NCBI GenBank assembly: GCA_009663185.1
Contig: VJZX01000002.1
Location: 145,587 to 179,018 of the forward strand
Direction of reading: 5' to 3'
Origin: Isoptericola halalbus
GTDB lineage: Bacteria; Actinomycetota; Actinomycetes; Actinomycetales; Cellulomonadaceae
Length of the DNA: 33,432 nt
A program made the translations under genes and the position numbers. Below, piece by piece: positions 16,248 to 26,200 of this stretch. A model generated the notes under the pieces. That model was not told the origin of the DNA. It made no database searches and saw nothing but the letters and a program-made list of their open reading frames with translations. Positions within the stretch are counted from its first letter, which is position 1. The number at the start of each line of letters is the position of its first letter.

Positions 16248-17086
16248 CGTGGTGGCATGCCCGCGGACGCCAGCGCGCGGTCGTCGTGCGCTACGTGCTA
16301 CTCCTGCTCGTCCTCGCCATCTCGGTGGGCCCGCTGCTGTGGCAGCTGTCTTCTTCTCTGAAGGGAACTCAGGAGGCACTGTTCGGCAGCGAGGCCACCT
16401 TCCTCCCGCAGGACCCGTCGATCGCGGCGTACCGTACGGTGTTCGAGCAGGTGCCGATGACGCAGTACATCCGCAACAGCCTGATCATGTGCGCCCTGAC
16501 GATCGGGTCCCAGATCGTGTTCCCGACGCTGGCCGGCTACATGCTCTCCCGTCGTCACTGGCGCGGCCGGTCGGGCTTCTACAGCCTGCTCATCGTCTCG
16601 ATGATGTTCCCGTTCGAGTCGATCATGGTGTCGCTGTACATGCAGATCCGTGAGATGGGCCTGGACAACACGTTCGTCGGGGTCTGGCTGCCCGGAGCCA
16701 TCGCGGCGGTCAATGTCCTCATCATGCGGGCGACGTTCGCGGCGGTACCCGACGAGATCGACGACGCGGCGATGCTTGACGGTGCGGGCGAGTGGCGCCG
16801 GTTCGTGCGCCTCTACCTGCCCGCGGCGAAGGGGTCGTTGGTGGTGGTGGTCATCAACTCCTTCATCGCGGCCTGGGACGACTTCCTGTGGCCGTTCATC
16901 GTGCTGCGATCTGAAGGGCTCTACACCCTGTCCCTCGGTCTGGCGCGCCTCGCCGCGTCGTCGCTGTCCTTCGACCCGCGGGTCATCATGGCCGGCTCGA
17001 TCATTGCCATCGTCCCGATCATGGTGTTGTTCGTTGCCGTGCAACGGTACTTCTTCAAGGGTGTTGAGTCGGGGGCGATCAAGTGA
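16244..17086 (+). CDS. ABC sugar transporter permease 2 (MalG-like)
   Basis: A 280-residue permease with six predicted transmembrane helices (first RYVLLLLVLAISVGPLLWQL). The EAA loop is EIDDAAMLDGAGEWRRFVRL, and the C-terminus QRYFFKGVESGAIK is typical of CUT1 MalG-type subunits. ATG 16244 overlaps the stop of permease 1 and is preceded by GGAGG inside that gene. Its stop overlaps the GTG of the fucosidase gene (GTGA), coupling import and degradation. Confidence 0.92.
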   Translation: MTWWHARGRQRAVVVRYVLLLLVLAISVGPLLWQLSSSLKGTQEALFGSEATFLPQDPSIAAYRTVFEQVPMTQYIRNSLIMCALTIGSQIVFPTLAGYMLSRRHWRGRSGFYSLLIVSMMFPFESIMVSLYMQIREMGLDNTFVGVWLPGAIAAVNVLIMRATFAAVPDEIDDAAMLDGAGEWRRFVRLYLPAAKGSLVVVVINSFIAAWDDFLWPFIVLRSEGLYTLSLGLARLAASSLSFDPRVIMAGSIIAIVPIMVLFVAVQRYFFKGVESGAIK

Positions 17087-18384
17087 GTGGCAAGTCCGCA
17101 GCGACAGCTCGCGTACCGGTGATTGCGCCGACGCCCGGGCAACTCGCGTGGCAACGGCTCGAGACCGGCATGTTCGTCCACTTCGGGCTCAACACCTTTC
17201 ACGGTAAGGAGTGGAGCGACGGCTCTCTGCCCGCAGAGTCGTTCGCCCCGGCCGACCTTGATGCGCGCGAATGGGTCGACGCGGCGGTCGCTGCGGGCGC
17301 CCGATACCTTGTGCTGACGGCGAAGCACCACGACGGGTTCTGCCTGTGGCCGACGTCGACCACGGACTACTCCGTGGCGTCCTCGCCCTGGCGCGACGGG
17401 AGAGGCGACGTGGTCGCCGAGGTAGCGGAGGCGTGCCGCGCGGCAGGCATCGGTCTCGGCCTGTACCTGTCACCCTGGGACCGCAACCATCCCGCGTACG
17501 CTGACCCATCCGCGTACGCCGACGTGTATGCGACGCAGCTCACCGAGCTGTGCACGCGCTACGGCGACCTCGTCGAACTGTGGTTCGACGGCGCTGGCTC
17601 CGAGGGCTACGTGTACGACTGGGACCGCATCATGACGGTGCTGCATACCCACCAGCCCGGCGCGATGGTGTTCAACATGGGCGCGCCCACCATTCGCTGG
17701 GTGGGCAACGAGGACGGTCTTGCGAGCGACCCCGTCGAGTACGTCGTCCGGCACACTCAGATGAGCAACTACACGATCGTCACAAGCGAGTTCGCCGAGG
17801 CCCTCTACCTGCCACCCGAGTGCGATGTGTCGGTCCGCCGCGGCTGGTTCTGGCACCCCGACGACGAGCCCAAGACGCTCGATCACCTCCTTGCGATCTA
17901 CTACCGCTCGGTGGGGCTCGGCGCCAACCTTCTGCTCAATGTGCCTCCCGACACCCGCGGCCGCATCGACGCGACGGACGCCACCATCGTGCGCGCGTTC
18001 GGCGCCGAGGTGCGCCGCCGGTTCGGCTCGCCTCGGGAGGCGGTGCTGTCCGAGCCGACGGCCGCCGGCTCCGTGTGGCGCGCCGAGTTCACCGGCGACG
18101 GACCCGTGGCGTTCGACCACGTCCAGCTGCGCGAGGATCTCGTTGCCGGCCAGCGGATCACCGCGCACACGGTGCGGCTCGACGGGCAAACCGTCGCACA
18201 GGGCGGCACGGTCGGCGTCAACCGCGTTCACGTCGTCGGGCCCCTGACCGGCAGAGCGCTGGAGGTGGAGCTCGTCGGCGAGGGGGCGCGGCTGGCGAAC
18301 GTCGCGGTCCACGCGACCGGGTGCCCACACGTCCCACAGGTTCCGGAGCATTACGTCGCCCCCACCGACTACCCGGAGGACTAG
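17083..18384 (+). CDS. GH29 alpha-L-fucosidase
   Basis: A 433-residue cytoplasmic retaining alpha-fucosidase. The barrel begins at WQRLETGMFVHFGLNTFHG; YLVLTAKHHDGFCLWPTSTT (about 75-94) is a strong family block, and the nucleophile Asp169 lies in ELWFDGAGSEG. A C-terminal beta-sandwich (from about 325) follows. GTG 17083 is inside the stop of permease 2. The arrangement of the family suggests a subfamily active on alpha-1,3/1,4 fucose but I cannot verify this by eye. In this locus the likely substrate is fucose of an N-glycan core or antenna. Confidence 0.92.
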   Translation: MSGKSAATARVPVIAPTPGQLAWQRLETGMFVHFGLNTFHGKEWSDGSLPAESFAPADLDAREWVDAAVAAGARYLVLTAKHHDGFCLWPTSTTDYSVASSPWRDGRGDVVAEVAEACRAAGIGLGLYLSPWDRNHPAYADPSAYADVYATQLTELCTRYGDLVELWFDGAGSEGYVYDWDRIMTVLHTHQPGAMVFNMGAPTIRWVGNEDGLASDPVEYVVRHTQMSNYTIVTSEFAEALYLPPECDVSVRRGWFWHPDDEPKTLDHLLAIYYRSVGLGANLLLNVPPDTRGRIDATDATIVRAFGAEVRRRFGSPREAVLSEPTAAGSVWRAEFTGDGPVAFDHVQLREDLVAGQRITAHTVRLDGQTVAQGGTVGVNRVHVVGPLTGRALEVELVGEGARLANVAVHATGCPHVPQVPEHYVAPTDYPED

Positions 18385-20963
18385 TGCCCGACGCCGAGCC
18401 ACTCGAGCACGCCTGGACGGATCCCCACATCGAGGACCTCGCCGCAAATCCGTGGCGAGTCCGCCTGCTCGGCACGCACCTCGCACCCGGCACTCTGCCC
18501 CCCGAACCAACCGTGCACGCTGCGGCGGCAGCAGGAGTCGCCGCGACCGTGCCCGGGGCCGTCCATACCGACCTGATCGCCGCGGGGCTCCTGCCCGACC
18601 CTTTCAGGGATGACCATGCGGACACGGTCCGCTGGGTGGGGGAGAGCGACTGGGAGTACGCGACCACCGTCGATGTCGCACCGACGGCGGTGGAGCACAC
18701 CCGACGTGCGGAACTCGTCCTCGAGGGGTTGGCGACGCTCGCGACGGTCCGGCTGAACGGTACCGAGGTCGCGTCGACGGCGAACGCTTATCGCGCCTGG
18801 CACCTGGACGTGACAGATCTGCTGCGGGCCGGCCCCAACGACCTGACCGTCACCTTCGCCTCGGCGGCCCGCGCCATGCGGGAAGCCGACGACGGCGCGC
18901 TTCCTTACGACTGGGCCTACGCCTACAACCGCGTGCGCGTGATGGCTTGCAGTGTCGGCTGGGACTGGGCGCCGACGCTCGTCACCGCCGGCCTGTGGCG
19001 CGCTGCGCGCCTCGAGACGTGGTCCGGCGTGCGGCTGCGCGCCCGCGCCGCCACACGTCTGAGTGCGGACCTCACCGAGGGCACCCTCGTCGTCGACGTG
19101 GTCCTCGACGGCCCGGTGGCCGCGTCCGGCACGGTTCAGGTGAGCATGGGCGACCATGTCTGGCAGCGTGATGTCGACCGCGCCGCCCGCCTCGAGCTGC
19201 CGATGGCGGACCCCGCACCGTGGTGGCCACGCGGGTACGGCGACCCGGTGCGCCACGACGTCGTCATTCGGTTGGTCGGCACCGGACAAGAGCTGCACCG
19301 GCGGGTCGGGTTCCGTCACGTCACCCTGGACACGACACCAGATGCCTGGGGCCGTTCGTGCACCCTCGTCGTCAACGGCCAGGCCGTGTTCGCGCGCGGC
19401 GCGAACTGGGTGCCCGACGATCTGCTTCTCTCGCGCATGACACCTGCCCGCTACGCCGCTCGGGTCACGCAGGCGGTCCAGGCGGAGATGACGATGCTCC
19501 GGGTGTGGGGCGGCGGAACCTATGAGGACGAGGCGTTCTACGAGGCCTGTGACGAAGCGGGACTGCTCGTCTGGCAGGACTTCGCCTTCGCCTGTGCCGC
19601 CTACCCAGAGGACGAGCCCTTCGCCGGTGAGGTGGCCGCAGAGGCGAGGGAACAGGTCCGCCGGCTTGCGTCTCACCCGTGCATCGTCGTCTGGAACGGT
19701 TCCAACGAGACCTTGCTCGGCTGGGCCGACTGGGGGTGGCCTGAGCGCGTCGGGACGCGCGCCTGGGGAGAGGTCTACTACCGCGGCATCCTCCCGGACA
19801 TCGTCGCGCAGGAGGACCCCGGCACGCCGTACGTCCCCTCCAGCCCGTTCTCGACGACGCCCGGCGTCGGACCCAACGTCGACGGCGAGGGCAGCACCCA
19901 CCTGTGGGATCAGTGGAACCTGCTCGATCACACGACGTACCGCGACCACGTGCCCCGCTTTGCCGCAGAGCTCGGCTTCCAGGCGCCGCCCACGTGGCGC
20001 ACGCTCACCGGCGCCTTGTCCCTCGACCCGCGGCGCCTCACCCCGACGTCACCCGCCCTCGCCAGCCGGCAGAAGCAGTCGGGCGGCATGACGCACCTCC
20101 TGCGCCGGCTCGACGGGCACGTGCCGGACCCCGACGCGCTCGTCGAGGACCTGGACGACTGGCTCTGGGCGACGCAGCTGAACCAGGCCGACGCCCTGCG
20201 CACCGGCGCGGAACACCTCCGCGGTCACTGGCCTCGCACGGCCGGATGCCTCGTGTGGCAGCTCAACGACGCGTGGCCCGGCATCTCGTGGTCGCTCATC
20301 GACCACGACGGGCGCCCGAAGCCCGCCCTGTACGCGGTGCAACGCGCCTTCGCGCCCCGTCTCGTCACCCTTCAGCCCCGGGACGGCGCCACCGCCGTCG
20401 TCCTCGTGAACGACACCGACACGGCCTGGGACGCGAGAGTGCTCGTCCAGCGCGTTCACGTCACGGACGGCCCCGTGGCGGCCGCCGTCCTCGACGTCCC
20501 GGTCGGACCACGCGCGGTTGCTCAGCGCCACGTCCCGCCCGACGTCGCCCTTCCCCATGCCCGCCGGGAGGAGGTGCTGGTCGCCGACGCGCCCGACGAC
20601 CCGGCATCCGCCGGAGCCTCGGTCAGTGCGGGCGCGCCCACCCCGCGTGCGCGTCGGGCCGTGGCGGCGCTGTGCCGCGAGGACGGCGTGCGATGGCCCC
20701 GCGCGCTTCCCCACACCCGCGTGGTGCCCACCCCGGACGGCGTCGACGTCGAGATCACCGCCGATGTGCTCATCGCCGACGTGACGCTCCTGGCAGACCG
20801 CATCCATCCCGACGCCCGCGTCGCGGACGCGCTCCACACCCTCCTGCCAGGGGAGAGCGTCACCGTCCACGTCGCCCTGCCCCAAGCCCCGGATGCCGCG
20901 ACGCGGCGCGCACTCGTCCGTCCGCCCGTGCTGCGAACCAGGAATGACCTATGGCACCGATGA
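18384..20963 (+). CDS. GH2 beta-mannosidase
   Basis: An 859-residue enzyme with the GH2 plan: N-terminal jelly-roll (WRVRLLGTHLAPG, VPGAVHTDLIAAGLLPDPF, DWEYATTVDV), Ig-like domain, TIM barrel and C-terminal sandwiches. The acid/base Glu442 is in VVWNGSNETLLGW and the nucleophile Glu529 in RFAAELGFQ. VRVMACSVGWDWAP and WVPDDLLLSRMTPARYAARV are typical of beta-mannosidases rather than beta-galactosidases. It should hydrolyse Man-beta-1,4-GlcNAc left after alpha-mannose removal. GTG 18384 shares its G with the fucosidase stop (TAGTG), with GGAGG 4 nt upstream. Cytoplasmic: no signal peptide. Confidence 0.92.
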   Translation: MPDAEPLEHAWTDPHIEDLAANPWRVRLLGTHLAPGTLPPEPTVHAAAAAGVAATVPGAVHTDLIAAGLLPDPFRDDHADTVRWVGESDWEYATTVDVAPTAVEHTRRAELVLEGLATLATVRLNGTEVASTANAYRAWHLDVTDLLRAGPNDLTVTFASAARAMREADDGALPYDWAYAYNRVRVMACSVGWDWAPTLVTAGLWRAARLETWSGVRLRARAATRLSADLTEGTLVVDVVLDGPVAASGTVQVSMGDHVWQRDVDRAARLELPMADPAPWWPRGYGDPVRHDVVIRLVGTGQELHRRVGFRHVTLDTTPDAWGRSCTLVVNGQAVFARGANWVPDDLLLSRMTPARYAARVTQAVQAEMTMLRVWGGGTYEDEAFYEACDEAGLLVWQDFAFACAAYPEDEPFAGEVAAEAREQVRRLASHPCIVVWNGSNETLLGWADWGWPERVGTRAWGEVYYRGILPDIVAQEDPGTPYVPSSPFSTTPGVGPNVDGEGSTHLWDQWNLLDHTTYRDHVPRFAAELGFQAPPTWRTLTGALSLDPRRLTPTSPALASRQKQSGGMTHLLRRLDGHVPDPDALVEDLDDWLWATQLNQADALRTGAEHLRGHWPRTAGCLVWQLNDAWPGISWSLIDHDGRPKPALYAVQRAFAPRLVTLQPRDGATAVVLVNDTDTAWDARVLVQRVHVTDGPVAAAVLDVPVGPRAVAQRHVPPDVALPHARREEVLVADAPDDPASAGASVSAGAPTPRARRAVAALCREDGVRWPRALPHTRVVPTPDGVDVEITADVLIADVTLLADRIHPDARVADALHTLLPGESVTVHVALPQAPDAATRRALVRPPVLRTRNDLWHR

Positions 20964-23269
20964 CGGATCCCGACATCGCCGCGCGCGTTGCGGCATTGGT
21001 GAGCGACCTCACCCTCCGCGAGAAGGTCGGCCAGCTCAACCAACGCCTCCTCGGCTGGCACTGCGTGCGTCCCGGCCCGCGCGGCTGGGAGACGACCGAT
21101 GTGCTGCACGCGGAGGTCGAGCGCTGGGGCGGGCTCGGAGCCCTGTACGGGCTGTTCCGCGCCGACGCCTGGTCCGGGCGGCACTGGAGAAACGGCATTC
21201 GGCCCGAGGAGCGGGCCGAGGTTGCCGCGACGGTGGTGGCAGAGGTCTCCGCCGCGTCCCGGCACGGCATCGGCCCCCTGCTGGTGGAGGAAGCGCCGCA
21301 CGGGCACCAGGCCCTCGGCGCGGACCTGCTGCCCGTGAACCTCGCCGTCGGCGCCACCTGGGACCCGGACCTCTATGCCGAGGCATGCGCCGCGGTCGCG
21401 ACCGCTCTGCGCGCCGACGGCGTCCACCTCGCTCTCGTCTCCACGCTCGACCTGCTGCGCGACCCCCGGTGGGGCCGCGCCGAGGAGTGCTACACCGAGG
21501 CCCCAGCCCTCGCCGCCGCCTTTGCACGCGCGGCTGTGGTCGGCATGCAGGGCGCGGACCGCGCCCGGTTGGCGGACGGCACGGGCGTCGGTGTCGTCCT
21601 CAAGCACTTCGCCGCCCAGGGTGGTGGAGTGGGTGGGCGCAACGGCCACTCGGCGCAAGTCGGTCCGCGTGACCTGGCCGAGCTGCACCTGCCGGCCGCC
21701 CGGGCTGGTGTCGCGGCCGGCGCGGTCGCCGTCATGGCCGCGTACAACGACATCGACGGGGTGCCCTGCGTCGCCAACCGCGGGCTGCTGACAGAGCTGC
21801 TGCGCGGGCAGTGGGGCTTCGACGGGCTTGTCATGGCCGACGGGCTCGGCGTCGACCGCATCGTCGAGCAGATCGGTGCTCCCCTCCCGGCGGCTGCGGC
21901 TGCACTCGCCGCGGGCGTGGACCTGTCCCTGTGGGACCGCTCGTTTGCACTGCTCGAAGAGGCCGTCGGCGCAGCACCGGCTCTGGGGGCGGCCGTGGAC
22001 CTCGCCTGCGCGCGAGTCCTCACCGTGAAGGCACAGTTCGGCCTCATCCCAGGTCTGCAGGGCCGACGCGACGAGACGCAGCACGCCGCCCATCGATCGG
22101 GCGAGCCCTCCGAGTCCGGTACCAGTGCCCGCGACGCGCGCCGGCCGACGGTGGTGCTCTCACGCCGGCTGGCGGAGCGCTCCGCCGTGCTGGTCCGCAA
22201 CGGCAGCGGCGAAGCTGACCAGCCGCTGCCGCTGCGACCGGGCACGCGCTGGGTGGTCACCGGCCCCCGGGCCCACGACGTCGAATGCCTCCTCGGCGAC
22301 TACGTCCCGCCCCTGCCGCAGGATCGTCGCCGCTCGATCGCGACGGCCCTGCACGAGGCCGGCGAGCGCGCCGGCGTCACCATCCAGTCGCTCGAGAAGG
22401 GGGTCGAGGACCCGAGCACCGCGCTCGGCGAGGCAGACGGCGTCGTGGTCGTCCTCGGCGGCTCGAGCCATCGGGCCTACACCGACGCATTCGCCGACAA
22501 CGGGGCGAACATGGGCGAGACCGCGGCCGATTGCGGCGAGGGCGTGGACGTCGCCCGCGCCGTGCTTCCCCCGGGCCAGGTGGAATCGCTCGCGGCGGTC
22601 CGGGGGGCGACGCAGAGCCCCGTCGTCGCCGTCGTCGTCGCCGGCCGACCGTACGTGCTGACCGACGTTCTCGCGCACGCCGACGCCGTGCTCCTCGCCT
22701 TCTACCCGGGACCGCACGGCCCCGACGCACTCGCCGACCTCGTGCTCGGGGCAGCGCAGCCGGTCGGCCGCCTTCCCGCCACGCTGCCCGCCGACCCGAG
22801 CGCCCTGCCCGTCCAGCACGACGAGCGCATGGACGCGGCCGGTGTCTACCGCGACGTGCCGGACCCCGAACTCCGTCCGCTCGGTGCAGGTCTAGGCTAC
22901 GGACGCCTGCGGCTCGTCGCTTCCCGCGTCGAAGCCGTGCCCGGCGGCCTGCGCGTCGAGGCGGACGTGGCTGCCGCGGCCGGCGCCTGGGACGCCGAGG
23001 AAGTCATCCAGGTGTACGTCCGTCGCACGGGCGGCCTCGTGTGGCCGCGGACTGCGGAGCTGGCCGCGTGGCAGCGAGTCAAGGTCGCAGCCGGCGCGTC
23101 GGCACGCGTCGTGATCGAGGTCGGCGACGAGGCTGCGTTCATCCCGCCAGCCGCGGTCGCGCCGTTGGCCGCTCGCGCCGCCGTCGTGACGGTCGTGGCG
23201 GGTTCCGGTCGCGAGGCGCACACGGTCGAGCCGTACCGGTCCCCGTGGCAGGAGGAGGTCACAGCATGA
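20951..23269 (+). CDS. GH3 beta-glycosidase with C-terminal fibronectin-III-like domain
   Basis: A 772-residue three-domain GH3 enzyme. The N-terminal barrel has DPRWGRAEECYTE, VLKHFAAQGGGVGGRN and VMAAYNDIDGVPC; the nucleophile is Asp297 in LVMADGLGVDR, where the usual SDW is ADG. The second (alpha/beta) domain and a fibronectin-like domain (VIQVYVRRTGG, W-RVKVAAGASARV) follow. NagZ-type N-acetylglucosaminidases lack those domains, so this is closer to beta-glucosidases/xylosidases. ATG 20951 has AGGA 7 nt upstream; ATG 20960 is an alternative that would overlap the previous stop as ATGA. Activity is unknown: beta-xylose, beta-glucose or chitobiose-type links are all possible. Confidence 0.88.
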   Translation: MAPMTDPDIAARVAALVSDLTLREKVGQLNQRLLGWHCVRPGPRGWETTDVLHAEVERWGGLGALYGLFRADAWSGRHWRNGIRPEERAEVAATVVAEVSAASRHGIGPLLVEEAPHGHQALGADLLPVNLAVGATWDPDLYAEACAAVATALRADGVHLALVSTLDLLRDPRWGRAEECYTEAPALAAAFARAAVVGMQGADRARLADGTGVGVVLKHFAAQGGGVGGRNGHSAQVGPRDLAELHLPAARAGVAAGAVAVMAAYNDIDGVPCVANRGLLTELLRGQWGFDGLVMADGLGVDRIVEQIGAPLPAAAAALAAGVDLSLWDRSFALLEEAVGAAPALGAAVDLACARVLTVKAQFGLIPGLQGRRDETQHAAHRSGEPSESGTSARDARRPTVVLSRRLAERSAVLVRNGSGEADQPLPLRPGTRWVVTGPRAHDVECLLGDYVPPLPQDRRRSIATALHEAGERAGVTIQSLEKGVEDPSTALGEADGVVVVLGGSSHRAYTDAFADNGANMGETAADCGEGVDVARAVLPPGQVESLAAVRGATQSPVVAVVVAGRPYVLTDVLAHADAVLLAFYPGPHGPDALADLVLGAAQPVGRLPATLPADPSALPVQHDERMDAAGVYRDVPDPELRPLGAGLGYGRLRLVASRVEAVPGGLRVEADVAAAAGAWDAEEVIQVYVRRTGGLVWPRTAELAAWQRVKVAAGASARVVIEVGDEAAFIPPAAVAPLAARAAVVTVVAGSGREAHTVEPYRSPWQEEVTA

Positions 23270-26200
23270 GTCTGGAACCCGACGACGTCACCCTGGGGCG
23301 GATGCGCCGGTTCGTCGACGAACGCCTCACGCCGGCGCTCGACGCGGCCGCCGTGCCGCTGAACGTCGAGCTGTGGCAGGCACCAGGGTCATGGACCCGG
23401 GGGGAGCCGCCATCGTTCACGCACGTGGCGGCCCTGTCGGCGCGTGAGTTTGTCGCCGCCCCGCCCGGCACCTCGTGGGGGCCGCCGTGGTCGACGGCGT
23501 GGCTCAAGCTGCGGGGCGAGGTGCCCCTCGCGTGGGCGGACGCCGGCGCTGCCGGGCCCGGCGCCTCCACCGCCCGAGCCTCCGCCGGCGCCTCGACGCA
23601 CGACTGGGTCGATGTCGTGGTCGACCTCGGGTTCACCGGGGACACCCCGGGCTTCCAGGCCGAGGGAACCGCGCGGACCAGCACGGGTCGCGTCATCAAG
23701 GGGATCCAGCCCTTCAACCACCACGTACCCCTCGCAGCGCTGCTCGCCGACGACCCCGCCGCCGCGGACTGGCGGGCCGGCCGCGCGCCGTTCCCCGTCG
23801 ACCTCTGGGTGGAGGCAGCAGCCAACCCCGTGCTCGACCCCGACTTCACCTTCACACCCACCCCTCTCGGCTCGCCGGCGACGCTCCCGGCGGAGGCGCT
23901 CTACCGCCTCGGTGCCGTCGAGCTGCGGCGCCGCGACGCCGAGACCTGGGCTCTGTGGCACGACCTGCGGGTGTTGCGCGACCAGCTGGAATGCCTCGGC
24001 GGCACCAACCTGAGGCGTGGGCGCGTTCTGCGCGCGTTCTCGCGCCTCCTCGACGTCATGGCGATCGAGTCACCCGACGCCGTGCGGAGCAGCGCACCGC
24101 AGGGCCGTGCCGCGGTTGCGGCCGTGCTTGCGGAGGAGGCGGGGATCGCCGCGCACCGCGTCATCGCTGTCGGGCACGCCCACATCGACTCGGCGTGGCT
24201 GTGGCCGTACCGGGAGACCCGCCGCAAGGTGGTGCGCACGTACGCCAACGCGCTCTCGCTGCTCTCGGAGTACCCGGAAGTCACATTCGCGACGTCCTCC
24301 GCGCAGCACCTCGCCTGGGTCGAAGAGGCCGACCCCGACTTGTTCGGGCAGATCCGCGACGCGGTGCAGTCCGGACGGTTCCTTCTGGTCGGGGGCATGT
24401 GGGTCGAGGCGGACACGATGCTGCCCGGCGGAGAGTCGATGGCTCGTCAGTTCGTGGAGGGCATCACGTGGTTCGTGGAGCACCTCGGGGTGACGTGCGA
24501 GGAGGTGTGGCTGCCGGACTCCTTCGGCTACTCGGGCGCGTTACCCCAGATCGTGCGCCATGCCGGCGCACGATGGTTTCTCACGCAGAAGCTGTCGTGG
24601 AATGACACCAACCGGATGCCGCACCACTCCTTCACCTGGGAAGGAATTGACGGCTCGCGGGTCCTGGTGCACTTTCCGCCCGTCGACAACTACAACAGCG
24701 ACCTCAGCCCGCGCCAGCTGGCGCACGCTGAGCGCAATGTGGCGAGCTCGGACGCGACGTCGGCGCGCCTCTCTATGGCACCGGCAGGGTGGGGTGACGG
24801 CGGTGGTGGGCCCACGCGGGAGCACGCAGAGACGGCGCGTCGGCTCCGTGATCTGGCAGAGTCGCCGCGCGTGGCGTGGGGCACGCCTGCGGAGTTCTTC
24901 ACCGAGACGCAACGGCTCATGGCCGACGCCGCGGCGGGGGAGCCGACGCCCGTGTGGGTGGGCGAGATGCCACTTGAGCTGCACCGTGGCGTGAGCACCA
25001 CCCAGCAGCGTACGAAGGCGGGGAACCGGCACTGCGAACAGCTGCTGCGAGAGGCTGAGCTCTGGTGCGCGACCGCTACGGTGCGGACGGGCGCGCCCTA
25101 CCCGCTCGCGGAGCTGCGCGAGCTATGGCAAACGGTCCTGCGCCATCAGTTCCACGACGTCCTGCCCGGGTCTTCGATCGCCTGGGTGTACGACGACGTG
25201 GCGCGCGACCACCACCGCGTTGCGGCCCGCTGCGAGGACGTGATCTCTCGAGCCCTGGCGGCGCTGGTGCCCGCCGGTGAGGGGCACGTGCTGGCGAACG
25301 CCGGTCCGTTGCCCGTCGACGGGGTGCCGGCCCTCGGGTCTGGCCGAGCGCCGGAGGATGCTCCCCACGTGCCCCCCGTCACGCCTGTTCGCGAGGGCGC
25401 GACCTGGGTCCTCGAGGATGCCGCGACACGCCTGGTGGTGGACGCCGGGGGACACGTCGTCGCGCTCGTCGACCGGGCAAGCGGGCGGGACGCGGTTGGC
25501 CCCGCGGGCCCGGCCAACGCCGTGGAGCTGCACCGCGACCTCCCCAACCGCTGGGACGCGTGGGACGTCGACGCCCACCACGCGCGTGTCGTGCGCGGCG
25601 TGCCGGACGCCGACGTGCGTGCGGAGGGGCACGCCGTGGTGGTCACACGCTCCTTCGGGAGCTCGCGGCTGACCCAGCGACTGACATTGGCCGGCGGCGC
25701 CGTGCGCGTCGAGACCGAGGTGGACTGGCACGAGCGCGAGCAGCTCCTCATCCTCGCCTTCCCGCTTGATCTGCGGGCCGACGACGTCGCGGCCGAGACC
25801 CAGTTCGGGCACGTCCGCCGGCCCACGCACACCAACACCTCGTGGCAGACCGCCCGATTCGTGCATGCCACGCACCGATGGCTGCACGTGGCCGAGGGCG
25901 GGGTTGGCATCGCCGTCGCCAACCGCACGACGCACGGTTACGGGATCAGTCGGCACGTCCGCGAGGACGGCGGCACGACGACGCGGCTCGAGATCCACCT
26001 GCTACGCGGACCGCGCTACCCCGATCCCGGTGCCGACGTGGGTCGACACACTTTCACCCACCTCCTGCGACCCGGGGCGACACTGGGGGACGCCGTCGCC
26101 GACGGGTACGCCCTCGCGCTGCCGCTGCGCCGGGTCGCGGGCCGCGGCGAAGTGGCGCCGCTCGTGCGCGTGAGCGGCCAGGGTGTGCTTGCGGAGAGCG

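Noticed and set aside
18381-19949. Long minus-strand frame (522 codons) opposite the beta-mannosidase
   Set aside because: Antisense of an established gene with catalytic motifs; no domain of its own.
20522-22093. Minus-strand frame (523 codons) opposite the GH2/GH3 junction
   Set aside because: Crosses two real genes in antisense and shows no recognisable fold or start signal.
22285-23265. In-frame extension upstream of the GH38 start
   Set aside because: It overlaps the GH3 gene in another frame, is Arg-rich and lacks motifs; GGAGGAGG before ATG 23266 decides the start.
23259-23961. Minus-strand Ser/Thr/Pro-rich and Gly-rich frames at the GH38 start
   Set aside because: Antisense composition artefacts, no start site or domain.
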